Source: CAYQTL01 sp964420405
Lineage (GTDB): Bacteria; Acidobacteriota; Thermoanaerobaculia; Thermoanaerobaculales; Sulfomarinibacteraceae
Length of the DNA: 64,000 nucleotides
Direction: 5' to 3'
Assembly (NCBI GenBank): GCA_964420405.1
Contig: CAYQTL010000003.1
Location: 1 to 64,000, forward strand
Position 1 is the stretch's first letter, and every line of letters begins with the position of its first letter. A program made the translations under genes and the position numbers. Below the pieces are notes generated by a model. The model was not told where the DNA came from. It saw nothing but the letters and a program-made list of their open reading frames with translations, and searched no databases. Shown here piece after piece: positions 25,312 through 34,163 of this stretch.

Positions 25312-26696
25312 GCACCGCCGTCCGAGCCGACCGCCTCGCCTTCCTGGTCGACGCGGCCGACTACTTCAGCTCCCTGGTCTCCACGCTGCTCGCCGCCCGC
25401 GAGTCCGTCCTCGTGATCGCATGGGACGTGGACTCCAGGCTCGAGCTGGTCCGCGACCGCAGACCCCGGGACCACCCGGTCGTGCTCCTCGACCTGCTCG
25501 AGCACCTCCTCGAGCGCCGGCCGGAGCTCCGGGTCCACGTCCTGTGCTGGGACTACTCGGTGATCTACGCCCTCGAGCGGGAGGCGTTCCAGCGCGTCCG
25601 GCTCGGCTGGAGCGCTCACGATCGGCTCCACTTCGCGTTCGACGACCACCACCCGCCGGGGGGCTGCCACCACCAGAAGATCGTGGTCGTCGACGACCGG
25701 GTGGCGTTCGTCGGAGGCATCGACCTCGGCCGTCGTCGCTGGGACACGTCCGACCACCGTCCCGACGATCCCCGCCGCACCACCCCCTCGGGCAGCCGCT
25801 ACCCGCCGTTCCACGACGTCCAGGCGATGGTGTCGGGTCCGGCGGCGGAGGCGCTCGGCGACGTCGCCCGCGGCCGGTGGCGCGACGCCACCGGCGAGGA
25901 GCTCGAGCGACCCGCGGCCGGCGGCGACCCGTGGCCCGCCGCGGTGGAGCCGGCGGTGGAGGAGCTCGACGTCCGGGTGGTCCGCACGGCGCCCGCCCAC
26001 GTCGGGCGGCCGGAGGTGCGCGAGACCGAGGACTGGATTCTCGAGGCCGTCGGCCGCGCCGAGGAGCACATCTGGATCGAGAGCCAGTACCTCACCGCCG
26101 AGGTCGTCTCGCACGCCCTCGCGGACCGGCTGCGGCAGTGTCCCGGTCTGACGGCGGCGGCCGTCACCGCGCGGGAGAACCCCGGCTGGCTCGAGAAGGC
26201 GGCGATGGGAGCACTCCGCGCCCGGTTCCTCGCCCGGCTGTCCCACGCCCGCGCGGAGGGCAGGTTCGGGGCCTACTGGCCGCGGGTCGGCGACGGTCCC
26301 CCGCCCAACGTGCACAGCAAGCTGCTGCTGGCCGACGACACCCTGGCCTACGTCGGCTCGGCCAACCTGAGCAACCGCTCGATGGGGCTCGACACCGAGT
26401 GTGGGCTGGCGATCGACGGATCGGGACGGGAGGACGTCCAGGGCGCCCTCCGCGCCCTGCGGCTGCGGCTCCTGTCCGAGCACATGGGGATGTCCCGGGA
26501 CCGGCTCGAGCGGGAGATCGACACGGCCGGCCACCCGGTGGCCGCCGTCGAGGCCCTGCGGGGCGGCGACCGCACCCTGGTCCCGGTCGGCGCCGAGGCG
26601 CCCGGGCTGGGCGACCTGCTGGAGCCCCTGGCCGATCTCGCCGACCCCGTGCGCCCGCCGTCGTTCGAGGAGCTGGTCCGTGGCCTCGTCCCGTGA
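25308..26696 (+). CDS. Phospholipase D/cardiolipin-synthase-like protein
   Basis: 462-residue PLD-superfamily enzyme with two HKD motifs: HHQKIVVVDDRVAFVGGIDL near residue 123 and HSKLLLADDTLAYVGSANLS near residue 338. It would transfer or hydrolyse phosphatidyl groups at the inner membrane. There is no N-terminal membrane span, unlike ClsA. The GTG start overlaps the FNT stop. Together with the DedA-like and EEP genes downstream it resembles ClsB/YbhO-type loci, where a PLD gene pairs with an EEP-family gene. Confidence 0.9.
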   Translation: MSTAVRADRLAFLVDAADYFSSLVSTLLAARESVLVIAWDVDSRLELVRDRRPRDHPVVLLDLLEHLLERRPELRVHVLCWDYSVIYALEREAFQRVRLGWSAHDRLHFAFDDHHPPGGCHHQKIVVVDDRVAFVGGIDLGRRRWDTSDHRPDDPRRTTPSGSRYPPFHDVQAMVSGPAAEALGDVARGRWRDATGEELERPAAGGDPWPAAVEPAVEELDVRVVRTAPAHVGRPEVRETEDWILEAVGRAEEHIWIESQYLTAEVVSHALADRLRQCPGLTAAAVTARENPGWLEKAAMGALRARFLARLSHARAEGRFGAYWPRVGDGPPPNVHSKLLLADDTLAYVGSANLSNRSMGLDTECGLAIDGSGREDVQGALRALRLRLLSEHMGMSRDRLEREIDTAGHPVAAVEALRGGDRTLVPVGAEAPGLGDLLEPLADLADPVRPPSFEELVRGLVP

Positions 26697-27375
26697 CACC
26701 GGATCCCGGCGCGCCGACCTGCTCCGGCTGGCGGTGCCGCTGGCGGTGGTGACGGCGCTCGGGCTCGCGTGGCGGTTCGGGCCGCTGGAGGGCTCCCTCG
26801 AGCAGCTCGAGAGCGGCATCGAACGTCTGCGCGAGCTGCCCTACGCTCCCGCGCTGGTGATCGCGGGATACGTCGTCGGCGCCCTGGTGGTGGCGCCGCT
26901 GAGCGTCATGATGGTGGCCACGGTCGTCGCGTTCGGCCCGCTCGAGGGCGCGGCGATCGCCCTCGCGGGAGCGGTGGCCGGCGGCGTCACCGTGTTCCTG
27001 GTCGGCCGCTGGCTCGGCCGGGACGCGGCCGAGCGGCTTCTCGGCGGCCGCGCCCGACGGGTGGTGGAGCGGGTCGCGGGCCGCGGCGTGCTCGCCGTCG
27101 CCCTGCTGCGCAACATCCCGATGCCATACTCGCTGGTCAACCTGGCGGTCGGCGCCTCGCCGGTCACGCTCGGGGCGTTCACCGCCGGCACCGTGCTCGG
27201 CCTGGTCCCCGGCCTCGCGGCGATCGCGCTGCTCGGCGACCGGATCCGGGCGTTCGTGTCGAACCCCGACACCACCAACTTCGCGATCCTGGCGGGTGTC
27301 GTGGCGGTGCTGGCCGGGACCTCCTTCGTGCTCGGCCGGTGGCTGCTCGTCGGCCGCCGTGACGACCGCCCATGA
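26680..27375 (+). CDS. TVP38/DedA-type membrane protein
   Basis: 231-residue integral membrane protein of the SNARE-associated/VTT family, whose members act as lipid scramblases or transporters. It has about five hydrophobic segments. The typical sequence is VAFGPLEGAAIALAGAVAG followed by GRWLGRD and LLRNIPMPYSLVNLAVGAS. The GTG at 26680 is chosen for GAGGAG 8 bases upstream and overlaps the PLD gene by 17 bases. It should cooperate with the PLD enzyme in phospholipid handling. Confidence 0.85.
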   Translation: MASSRDTGSRRADLLRLAVPLAVVTALGLAWRFGPLEGSLEQLESGIERLRELPYAPALVIAGYVVGALVVAPLSVMMVATVVAFGPLEGAAIALAGAVAGGVTVFLVGRWLGRDAAERLLGGRARRVVERVAGRGVLAVALLRNIPMPYSLVNLAVGASPVTLGAFTAGTVLGLVPGLAAIALLGDRIRAFVSNPDTTNFAILAGVVAVLAGTSFVLGRWLLVGRRDDRP

Positions 27376-28091
27376 CCGCGCCGACGGACGACGTGGTGGT
27401 CGCCAGCTACAACGTCCACGGCTTCGTCGGGAGCGACGGTCGCCGCGACCTGGGGCGTGTCCGCGCGGTGCTCGAGGAGATCGGCGCCGACGTGGTGGCG
27501 CTTCAGGAGGTCGACTGCACCGAGGCCTCCGGCGGCACCCTCGAGCTGGAGCTGCTCGGGTCGTGGCGCGACCGGCAGGTGGTGCCCGGTGCGACCATGC
27601 TCCGCCCCACCGGCGAGTTCGGCAACGCCGTGCTGTCCGGGCTCGAGATCCGTCGGGTGCGGCGCCACGACCTCAGCGTTCCGGGCCGCGAGCCGCGGGG
27701 CGCCCTCGACCTCGACCTCGAGAGCCCCGCCGGCCACGGGCTCCGGCTGCTCACCACCCACCTCGGCCTGCGGCGGCGCGAGCGGACCCGCGAGGCGGCA
27801 CGCCTGGTGTCGCGGGCGACGTCTGACGGCGGCTCGCCGACGGCGACGGTCCTCGTCGGGGACCTCAACGAGTGGTGGCCACGCGGCGGGGCCCTCGGTC
27901 CGCTGCGCGAATGGCTGTCGCACGCCGGCGCGCCGCGGACCTTCCCGGCCCGATGGCCACTGCTCGCACTCGACCGCTGCCTCGTGCGCCCCGCAGGGCT
28001 GCTGGTGGAGCTACGGGCCCACCGCTCCCCCCTCGCCTCCGTCGCGTCCGACCACCTGCCTCTCGTCGCCCGGCTGCGGCTCGGCGGCTGA
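27372..28091 (+). CDS. Endonuclease/exonuclease/phosphatase-family protein
   Basis: 239-residue EEP-fold hydrolase. Motifs are ASYNVHGFVG (metal Asn), VVALQEVD (metal Glu), TTHLGL, GDLNEW and the terminal SDHLPLVA with the catalytic Asp-His. It starts with ATG overlapping the DedA-like stop by four bases. In the PLD/EEP gene pairing a phosphodiesterase or phosphatase role on lipid headgroups is more likely than nuclease activity. Its end overlaps the convergent methyltransferase gene by 81 bases. Confidence 0.85.
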   Translation: MTAPTDDVVVASYNVHGFVGSDGRRDLGRVRAVLEEIGADVVALQEVDCTEASGGTLELELLGSWRDRQVVPGATMLRPTGEFGNAVLSGLEIRRVRRHDLSVPGREPRGALDLDLESPAGHGLRLLTTHLGLRRRERTREAARLVSRATSDGGSPTATVLVGDLNEWWPRGGALGPLREWLSHAGAPRTFPARWPLLALDRCLVRPAGLLVELRAHRSPLASVASDHLPLVARLRLGG

Positions 28092-28859
28092 GCCGGCCGG
28101 CGGCGGACGCCGGGGGCCGGCACGCTCTCCGCGACGCTCGACCGTCAGCACGAGGTAGGCCGGCGGACCCGACGGCTCGCCAGGCCCCGGCGGGACCGCC
28201 GGCAGCTCGCGCAGGCCGATCACCGCGCCGCCGGCGGCGGACAGCGCCCCTGCGTAGTCCTCCAGGGTCCAGTGGTGGTCGGTGAGGACCGCCGCCGGCC
28301 CGGGCGCGCCGGGCGGCGTCAGCACCACCTCGTAGGGCGCCCCCGACGCCCAGTAGTCGTAGCGGTCCGGCAGGCGGTAGTGGAAGGTCTCGAAGCCGCG
28401 CAACCGGAAGCAGGGATGGGTCAGCACGACCACCAGCCGCCCGTCGTCCCCTCCCGTCGACGCCAGCAGCCCGGCGCTCACCTTCCGCAGGCGCCCGCGG
28501 GTGCCGCACATCATGAGCACCAGCGAGCACACCACGACGTCCCGCGCCGGCTCGACCGGGAGCACCGCCTCGTCGCCCCGTCGCACCTCCCACCGGGCAC
28601 CGTCGCCGCCCGAGGCGGCGGCCAGCGTGCGCTGGGCCTCGGCCACCATCTCCCCGCTCTGGTCGACCGCCAGGACGTGGCCGGCCCCGGCCTCGAGAAA
28701 CGCGGCGCCCACCCGGCCCGGTCCGCAGCCGAAGTCGAGGATCCGGCGGCCGCCGACCGCTCCGGCCGCCTCCAGGACCGCGGGGACCACCACCTCGAGA
28801 TGGCGCTGCGGTCCGATCTCCCGGTAGTCGCGCGCGGTGTCGGAGCTCCACCTGGTCAT
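28011..28859 (-). CDS. SAM-dependent methyltransferase
   Basis: 282-residue class I methyltransferase. Motif I is ILDFGCGPGRVGAAF near residue 40, the acidic loop is VLAVDQSGEM, and motif IV is DVVVCSLVLMMCG. The substrate is unknown. The C-terminal ~45 residues are Pro/Gly/Arg-rich and overlap the opposing gene, so the true end may be functionally unimportant. The ATG at 28859 begins MTRWSSDTARDYREIGPQRH, which reads as a natural N-terminus. Confidence 0.85.
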   Translation of the reverse strand: MTRWSSDTARDYREIGPQRHLEVVVPAVLEAAGAVGGRRILDFGCGPGRVGAAFLEAGAGHVLAVDQSGEMVAEAQRTLAAASGGDGARWEVRRGDEAVLPVEPARDVVVCSLVLMMCGTRGRLRKVSAGLLASTGGDDGRLVVVLTHPCFRLRGFETFHYRLPDRYDYWASGAPYEVVLTPPGAPGPAAVLTDHHWTLEDYAGALSAAGGAVIGLRELPAVPPGPGEPSGPPAYLVLTVERRGERAGPRRPPPAGSAAEPQPGDERQVVGRDGGEGGAVGP

Positions 28860-28904
28860 GGTCCAGCCTCCAGCTCGTGGGGACCCTGCCGAACGTCCCG
28901 CCGG

Positions 28905-29492
28905 TCAGCTTTCGAGCCGCTCGGCCGTGCGCCGCAGCAGGGCGAGATCCGCCTCGAGCGAGCCCAGTCGGGCCACGGCCCGACGGCGCCGGACGTACAG
29001 CCGGCCTCCCGCGAGGCCCGCCGCCGCGTCCAGGTCGAGCAACGCGGCCAGCGCTTCCCGCCGCTGCGGGTCGAGGAAGTCCCGGGCGGCGTCCGGTTGG
29101 TCGCACCGCACCTCGGCCAGCCGGTCGAACCGCTCGTCGCCGGTCTCGACGGAGGCCTCCTCCTCGACGACCTCGCCGGCCAGGGGGAGTCGGCGGACGG
29201 CGAGGGTCTCGGGGGCCGGCGCCACCGTCCCGACGGCGAGCTCGACCACCTCGACCCCGAGGACGCCCGTGTCCGAGCTCTCCCGGGACAGGGACACGGT
29301 CACCGGTCGGCCGCCGACCGCGCCTTCGACCCGCGGACGGCCCTCGTCGTCGCTGCCGAGGGCGAGGCCGTGGCGGGCTGCGAAGCTCCGCCAGACGTCT
29401 CGCCTGCGGCGCCGGAGCACCACGGTCACCGCGACCGCCCCGGCGACGGCGACTGCGACCAGCAGCGCCGGACCGAGGGCGCTCCCGCTCAC
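28905..29492 (-). CDS. Membrane-anchored hypothetical protein
   Basis: 195 residues from a GTG start, with one N-terminal membrane span (about 5-26, ALGPALLVAVAVAGAVAVTV) followed by arginines and a cytoplasmic domain of mixed strands and helices. No motif is recognised. It begins 16 bases after the stop of the NtrC-type regulator on the same strand, with GAGGTGG as a weak ribosome site, so the two are probably co-transcribed. Confidence 0.7.
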   Translation of the reverse strand: MSGSALGPALLVAVAVAGAVAVTVVLRRRRRDVWRSFAARHGLALGSDDEGRPRVEGAVGGRPVTVSLSRESSDTGVLGVEVVELAVGTVAPAPETLAVRRLPLAGEVVEEEASVETGDERFDRLAEVRCDQPDAARDFLDPQRREALAALLDLDAAAGLAGGRLYVRRRRAVARLGSLEADLALLRRTAERLES

Positions 29493-29508
29493 GGATCCAC
29501 CTCGTCCG

Positions 29509-30858
29509 TCATGCGCTCTCGCCGTCGGCGCGGTAGGTCTTGAGTCGGTTGTACAGCGTCTTGACGCTGATGCCCAGGGTCCTCGCCGTGCGGCGCTTGT
29601 TGCCGCCGAGCCGCTCGAGGGTGGTGAGGGTGTGCCGGCGGACGAGCTCGTCGAGCGGCATGCCCGCCGGGAGCTCGAGCATCTGCCGGTCGGGGGAGGC
29701 GCCGTTGACCTCGGCCGGCAGGAGGTCGGGTGTGATGCTGTCGTCGGCGAGGACGAACGCGCGCTCGAGGGCGTTTCGCAGCTCGCGGACGTTGCCCGGC
29801 CATGAGTGGCGGCCGAGAACCTCCAGCGCCTGCGCCGTGATCCGCACCGAGCGTCCGCTGGTGCGGCACAGCCGGTCGAGGAACGCCAGCGCCAGCCGCT
29901 CCACGTCGTCGTCGCGCTCGACGAGCGGCGGGAGGTGGATCGGGAACACCCTGAGCCGGTACAGCAGGTCCTCCCGGAGCCGGTTCTCGGCGACGGCCTC
30001 GTCAGGATCGCGGTTGGTGGCCGCGATCACGCGGACGTCGATCGGGATCACGTCCGAGCCTCCCACCCGGCGGATGGTCGACGTCTCCAGCACGCGCAGC
30101 AGCTGCACCTGCAGGTTGGCGGACATCTCGGTGATCTCGTCCAGCAGCAGGGTGCCGCCCGACGCCCGCTCGAACACGCCGGCGTGGCGGCGCTCGGCGC
30201 CGGTGAACGAGCCGCGCTCGTGGCCGAACAGCTCGCTCTCGATCAGCTGGGAGGCGATCGCGCCGCAGTTGACGGGTACGAACGGGCCGTCGCTGCGCCG
30301 GCTCAGGCGGTGGATGGCCTCGGCGACGAGCTCCTTGCCGGTCCCGCTCTCGCCCGTGAGCAGCACGGTGACCTCGGTCGGGGCGACCCGCTCGATCAGG
30401 TCGTACACCCCCTGCATCGCCCCCGACGAGCCGACCAGCGGCCCGAAGCGACCCAGCTCGCGCAGCTCCCGGCGCAGCGACACGACCTCGCCGCGCAACG
30501 CGACCGCGTCTCGGATCCGCCGCAGCAGCGTCCGCAGGCGTTCCTGGTCGACCGGCTTGACGAGGTAGTCGAAGGCGCCCCTGCGCAGGGCCTCCACCGC
30601 CGACTCGACGGTCGCGTTGCCGGTGAGCATCACCACCTCGACCGCCGGCCGGGCCTCGATCTCCCTCAGGAGCTCGCTGCCGTCGCCGTCGGGCAGCTCC
30701 AGGTCGCACACCACCAGGTCGGGCGACGAGCGCCGCAGCCGCGACTGCGCCGGAGCGAGGCCGGTCTCCTCGCTCACCGCGTAGCCCTCGCCGCGGGCCA
30801 GCGCCCGGATCGTGTCGGCGCTGTCCTCGTCCGCGGTGACGACGAGCAGCTCGGCCAT
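29509..30858 (-). CDS. NtrC-family sigma-54-dependent response regulator
   Basis: 449-residue activator with receiver, AAA+ and Fis-type HTH domains. The phosphoacceptor is Asp52 in VVCDLELPDGDG, and Lys is in YLVKPVDQ. The ATPase has Walker A GESGTGKE, the sigma-54 contact loop as GSFTGA rather than GAFTGA, and Walker B GGTLLLDEIT. The HTH is NKRRTARTLGISVKTLYNRL near the end. No histidine kinase is adjacent, so it is an orphan here. The ATG at 30858 fits the receiver N-terminus MAELLVVTADEDS and has GGGAGGA upstream. Its targets are not evident; no clear sigma-54 promoter was found. Confidence 0.93.
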   Translation of the reverse strand: MAELLVVTADEDSADTIRALARGEGYAVSEETGLAPAQSRLRRSSPDLVVCDLELPDGDGSELLREIEARPAVEVVMLTGNATVESAVEALRRGAFDYLVKPVDQERLRTLLRRIRDAVALRGEVVSLRRELRELGRFGPLVGSSGAMQGVYDLIERVAPTEVTVLLTGESGTGKELVAEAIHRLSRRSDGPFVPVNCGAIASQLIESELFGHERGSFTGAERRHAGVFERASGGTLLLDEITEMSANLQVQLLRVLETSTIRRVGGSDVIPIDVRVIAATNRDPDEAVAENRLREDLLYRLRVFPIHLPPLVERDDDVERLALAFLDRLCRTSGRSVRITAQALEVLGRHSWPGNVRELRNALERAFVLADDSITPDLLPAEVNGASPDRQMLELPAGMPLDELVRRHTLTTLERLGGNKRRTARTLGISVKTLYNRLKTYRADGESA

Positions 30859-30971
30859 CGTCCTCCCTTCGTGCCGTCGCGTGCCGAGTCCCGAATCGGG
30901 CCTTTGGCCCAGTGTACTCCCGAGCTCGTGGCGACAGCCGAGTCCCCATTGTGCCGCCTCGTCGGCACACG

Positions 30972-30994
30972 ACCATGGGGGATTTCCCCATGGT
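30972..30994. promoter_or_regulatory. Perfect palindrome upstream of the NtrC-type gene
   Basis: ACCATGGGG-GATTT-CCCCATGGT, nine perfect pairs. It lies 114 bases before the regulator start and 65 bases after the symporter end. It could be an operator or a terminator, but no T run follows. Confidence 0.45.
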
Positions 30995-31058
30995 TCACTC
31001 CGGGAACCGTCGAAACGACGACCCCGGCGGTCTCGGCGCCCTCCGCCGGGTCACGGTC

Positions 31059-32513
31059 TCACGGCGTACCGGCGGAGGCGCCCGGCCCGGACGGCCGCAG
31101 CAACGACAGCGCGACGTACGCGACCGCCGACACGGTGATGCCGAAGACGTTGCCGTCCAGCCCGAGCGGGAGCGGCCAGGGCGCCAGCTCGAGCACGACC
31201 GTGGTGGCCCCGCCGAGCACCATGGCGCCGATGGCGCCGGCGCTGCTGCCCCGCGACCAGAACAGGGCGCCGATGATCGGCACCAGCAGGCCGGACACCA
31301 TGAAGGCGTAGGAGTACAGCATCAGGTCGAGGACATTCGTCATGCTCGCCGCGAGCAGCAGGGCGAGCACGCCGAGCGCCAGCGTCGCGAGCTGGGACAG
31401 CCGCAGGAAGCCCCGGCTGTCGGGGTCGACCCGCCGGAGCCGGCCGACGATGTCCGACACCACGTTGCCCGAGCTGGCCATCAGGCAGCTGTCGGCGGTC
31501 GACAGGATCGCCGAGAAGTAGGCCGACATCATCAGCCCCATCAGCCCGACCGGCAGGACGGTGCGCAGCAGCATCGGCAGGCCGGTCTCGGGATCGGTGG
31601 CGGCGATGTCGTGCGCGCCGAGGTAGTCGAACATCCCCTGGTCGGCGGCGACGCGGCCGAGCAGACCGAGGGCGACACCCATGAACGCCATCGTCGGCCA
31701 CTCGAGCAGCCCCGCCACGAACCACGCCCGCTTGGCGGTCCGCTCGTCCCGGCAGGCGTAGATGCGCTGGTACAGCGTCATGCCGACGAACCAGATCGGG
31801 ATGATCGTGACCCCCCAGTTCACCAGGTCCTGCCACGTGAGGTTGGTCAGCGTCAGCATCTCCGGCCGCAGCGTGGCGCGGATCGCCGTCCAGCCGCCGA
31901 CCGCGTCGTAGGCCACCGGCAGGCCGATGAAGGTCAGACCGAGGATCAGGATCGCCCACTGCACCGAGTCGGTGTAGATCACCGCCTTGAGGCCGCCCAT
32001 GACGGTGTAGCCCACCGCGATGGCGCCCATCACCACCAGGGCCGTCCTGAGGTCGAGACCCTCGAAGGTGCCGTGCGCCAGCTTGGCACCGGCGAGGATC
32101 TGGGAGCTGGTGAATCCGACGTAGCCGATCGCCGAGATCACGCCGGCGAGCAGCGCGACGCGACCGTCGTAGAAGTGCTCGAACACGTCAGGGAAGGTGA
32201 AGGCGTTGTCGAACGCGCGGTTGCGCTTGACCTTCGGGATCAGCAGCACCGCGCTCAGCCAGGCGCCGATGAGACCCGTGAACAGCATCCACGAGCCCGA
32301 CAGCCCCATGGCGAAGCCGAGCCCGCCGAGGCCGATCGAGAAGCCGCCGCCGACGTCGGTCGCCACCACGGACATGCCGACATGCAGGCTGCCCATGCCG
32401 CGGCCGCCGACGTAGTAGTCTTCGGCGCCGACGTTGCGGCGCAGGAAGTAGAAGCCGATGCCGAGCATCGTCACCATGTAGACCACGAAGATCGACAGGT
32501 CGACCGGGTGCAT
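31059..32513 (-). CDS. Sodium:solute symporter (SSS family)
   Basis: 484-residue inner-membrane symporter with about 13 hydrophobic spans. Family signatures include YYVGGRGMG near residue 33, TDVGGGFSIGLGGLGF and LMMSAYFSAILSTADSCLMASSG. It would import an organic solute with Na+; proline, sugar, pantothenate and others are all possible. The ATG at 32513 follows GGAGG and starts a natural first span. A possible alternative-hairpin leader lies just upstream. Confidence 0.92.
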   Translation of the reverse strand: MHPVDLSIFVVYMVTMLGIGFYFLRRNVGAEDYYVGGRGMGSLHVGMSVVATDVGGGFSIGLGGLGFAMGLSGSWMLFTGLIGAWLSAVLLIPKVKRNRAFDNAFTFPDVFEHFYDGRVALLAGVISAIGYVGFTSSQILAGAKLAHGTFEGLDLRTALVVMGAIAVGYTVMGGLKAVIYTDSVQWAILILGLTFIGLPVAYDAVGGWTAIRATLRPEMLTLTNLTWQDLVNWGVTIIPIWFVGMTLYQRIYACRDERTAKRAWFVAGLLEWPTMAFMGVALGLLGRVAADQGMFDYLGAHDIAATDPETGLPMLLRTVLPVGLMGLMMSAYFSAILSTADSCLMASSGNVVSDIVGRLRRVDPDSRGFLRLSQLATLALGVLALLLAASMTNVLDLMLYSYAFMVSGLLVPIIGALFWSRGSSAGAIGAMVLGGATTVVLELAPWPLPLGLDGNVFGITVSAVAYVALSLLRPSGPGASAGTP

Positions 32514-32545
32514 GGCACCTCCGTGCCAGCAGCCGGAAGGCACGG
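32514..32545 (-). promoter_or_regulatory. Two mutually exclusive hairpins over the symporter ribosome site
   Basis: On the minus strand, CCGTGCC pairs with GGCACGG in one fold. In the other, GGCAC pairs with GTGCC and leaves GGAG in the loop. Both folds use the same GGCAC. It could gate translation; this is inferred from pairing alone. Confidence 0.3.
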
Positions 32546-32640
32546 GCGCGGGCGGTCGCCCCCCTGCCAGGGTCGCCGCGGCGGACCGCGGCCGGCCTTC
32601 GGCTCCGGCTGTCCGGCCCAACGACCCTACACGATCCCGC

Positions 32641-33552
32641 TCAGTCGGGCAGGCGGTCCGGAACGCCGCGCAGCGAGCTCGCCCGTCGCCACGATCCCTT
32701 CCAGGGGTCGCCGCGCTCCTCGAGCCGGCGCGGAATCGACGCCACGTCGAACGACCGCGGGCCGACCTCGTCCGACTCGAGCTCCTCCCAGTCCAGGGGA
32801 GCCGCCACCGGTGCGCCCGCGCGTGCCCGCACCGCATAGGGCGCCACCACGTGCTGACCGTAGGCGTTGCGCATCACGTCCAGGTAGAGCCGACCGTCGC
32901 GCCGCGAGGTGCGCTGCTCGAGGGTGTACGACTCCGGACGCCGGTCCACCAGCACCCGGGCGATCCGCCGGGCCGTCTTCCGCACCTCGTCGAACGGGTG
33001 CTCCCGCCGCAGCGGCGCGACGACGTGGACGCCCCGGGAACCGGTGGTGGTCACCAGCGCCGCGAGCCCGACCTCCTCGAGCAGCTCCCGCAGGTCGGCC
33101 GCCGCCGAGCGGACCAGCCCGAACCCGTCGTCGCCCGGCGGGTCGAGGTCGAACACCATCCGGTCGGGACGGTCGGGACGGTCGGCCCTGGACAGCCAGA
33201 TGTGGGGCGTGAGGCAGCCGGTGTCGACCAGCGCGAGCAGCGACGACAGGTCGTCGGCCACGGGGTGGGTCACCTCGCCGCCGCCCTTGCGCTCGAGGGT
33301 CGCGGCGCCGACCCAGTCGGGCAGGTGGTCGGGCCGGGACTGCTGGAAGAAGTCGCCGCCGTCGATCCCGTCGGGCCACCGGTGCAGCGTCACCGGCCGC
33401 CCTCGCAGGTGCGGGAGCATCCGGCCGCCGACCCGCCGGTAGTACCCGACCACGTCGCCCTTGGTGAGGCCCGGGTCGGGGAACCAGGTCTTGTCCCAGT
33501 TGCCCACCTCCAACGAGCGGCCGCCGAGGCGGAGGGTCTTCGAGCCGCTCAC
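32641..33552 (-). CDS. LigD-type primase-polymerase domain protein
   Basis: 303-residue stand-alone polymerase module of the archaeo-eukaryotic primase superfamily, as found in LigD. The metal-binding Asp pair is in RMVFDLDPPGDDG. The nucleotide region TGSRGVHVVAPL and the late Asp in LYLDVMRNAYGQ are also visible. It starts at a GTG whose bases overlap the stop of the phosphoesterase gene (GTGA), so both are made together. In non-homologous end joining this domain fills or extends broken ends. No ligase domain or Ku gene lies within the window. Confidence 0.92.
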   Translation of the reverse strand: MSGSKTLRLGGRSLEVGNWDKTWFPDPGLTKGDVVGYYRRVGGRMLPHLRGRPVTLHRWPDGIDGGDFFQQSRPDHLPDWVGAATLERKGGGEVTHPVADDLSSLLALVDTGCLTPHIWLSRADRPDRPDRMVFDLDPPGDDGFGLVRSAAADLRELLEEVGLAALVTTTGSRGVHVVAPLRREHPFDEVRKTARRIARVLVDRRPESYTLEQRTSRRDGRLYLDVMRNAYGQHVVAPYAVRARAGAPVAAPLDWEELESDEVGPRSFDVASIPRRLEERGDPWKGSWRRASSLRGVPDRLPD

Positions 33553-34163
33553 GAGGGGTCGCCCTCCTCGGTCGCCACCTCGTCCAGGGTCCGACCCGTC
33601 GCGACCGACCGGTTCTGGGTCGAGACGGGGTTGCGGCGGGCGTCGGCCTCGTCGTCGTCCATCTTGACCAGCAGCCAGCGCTCGCGGTCGTCGTCGGAGC
33701 CGCCGGTGCGGACCAGAGCCCAGCCGCCGCGCAGCTTCTCCCCATCGAGCCACACCTCGACCTTGCCGTCGGCGAGGGCCTGCTGCATGTCCGTCCCGTC
33801 GCCCTCCTTCTCCGCCCGCAGGTTGCGGTACGGGCCCCGGTCCCACACCAGGACCGTGCCGGCGCCGTACTCGTCCTCCGGGATCACGCCCTCGAAGCCG
33901 GCGTACTCGAGGGGGTGGTCCTCGGTCCGCAGGGCGAGCCGCTTCTCCCGCGGGTCGGTCGACGGTCCCTTCGGCACCGCCCACGACGCCAGCACGCCGC
34001 CGATCTCGAGCCGCAGGTCGAAGTGGCTCGACGACGCGTCGTGGTGCTGGATCACGAACAGCGGCGTGTCGCCGGAGCGCCGCGGCGAGTCGCCGGCGGG
34101 CTCGGGCGTGCGCCCGGGGTCACGACGCTCGCGGTACGCCTCGAGGGGATCGTCGGGGGCCAT
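33549..34163 (-). CDS. LigD-type 3'-phosphoesterase domain protein
   Basis: 204-residue stand-alone 3'-phosphoesterase module. The active-site residues lie in FVIQHHDASSSHFDLRLEIG (His, His, Asp, Arg). KRLALRTEDHPLEY and GVIPEDEYGAGTVLVWDRG follow, with the usual spacing. It trims 3' ribonucleotides and phosphates from ends during repair. It is translated ahead of the polymerase gene. Splitting LigD into separate chains is known in archaea and some bacteria. The C-terminal ~45 residues are charged and of unclear use. Confidence 0.92.
   Translation of the reverse strand: MAPDDPLEAYRERRDPGRTPEPAGDSPRRSGDTPLFVIQHHDASSSHFDLRLEIGGVLASWAVPKGPSTDPREKRLALRTEDHPLEYAGFEGVIPEDEYGAGTVLVWDRGPYRNLRAEKEGDGTDMQQALADGKVEVWLDGEKLRGGWALVRTGGSDDDRERWLLVKMDDDEADARRNPVSTQNRSVATGRTLDEVATEEGDPS

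Noticed and set aside
30859..31058. Sigma-54 promoter before the NtrC-type gene
   Set aside because: GGCAC occurs but the GC element at the required spacing does not.
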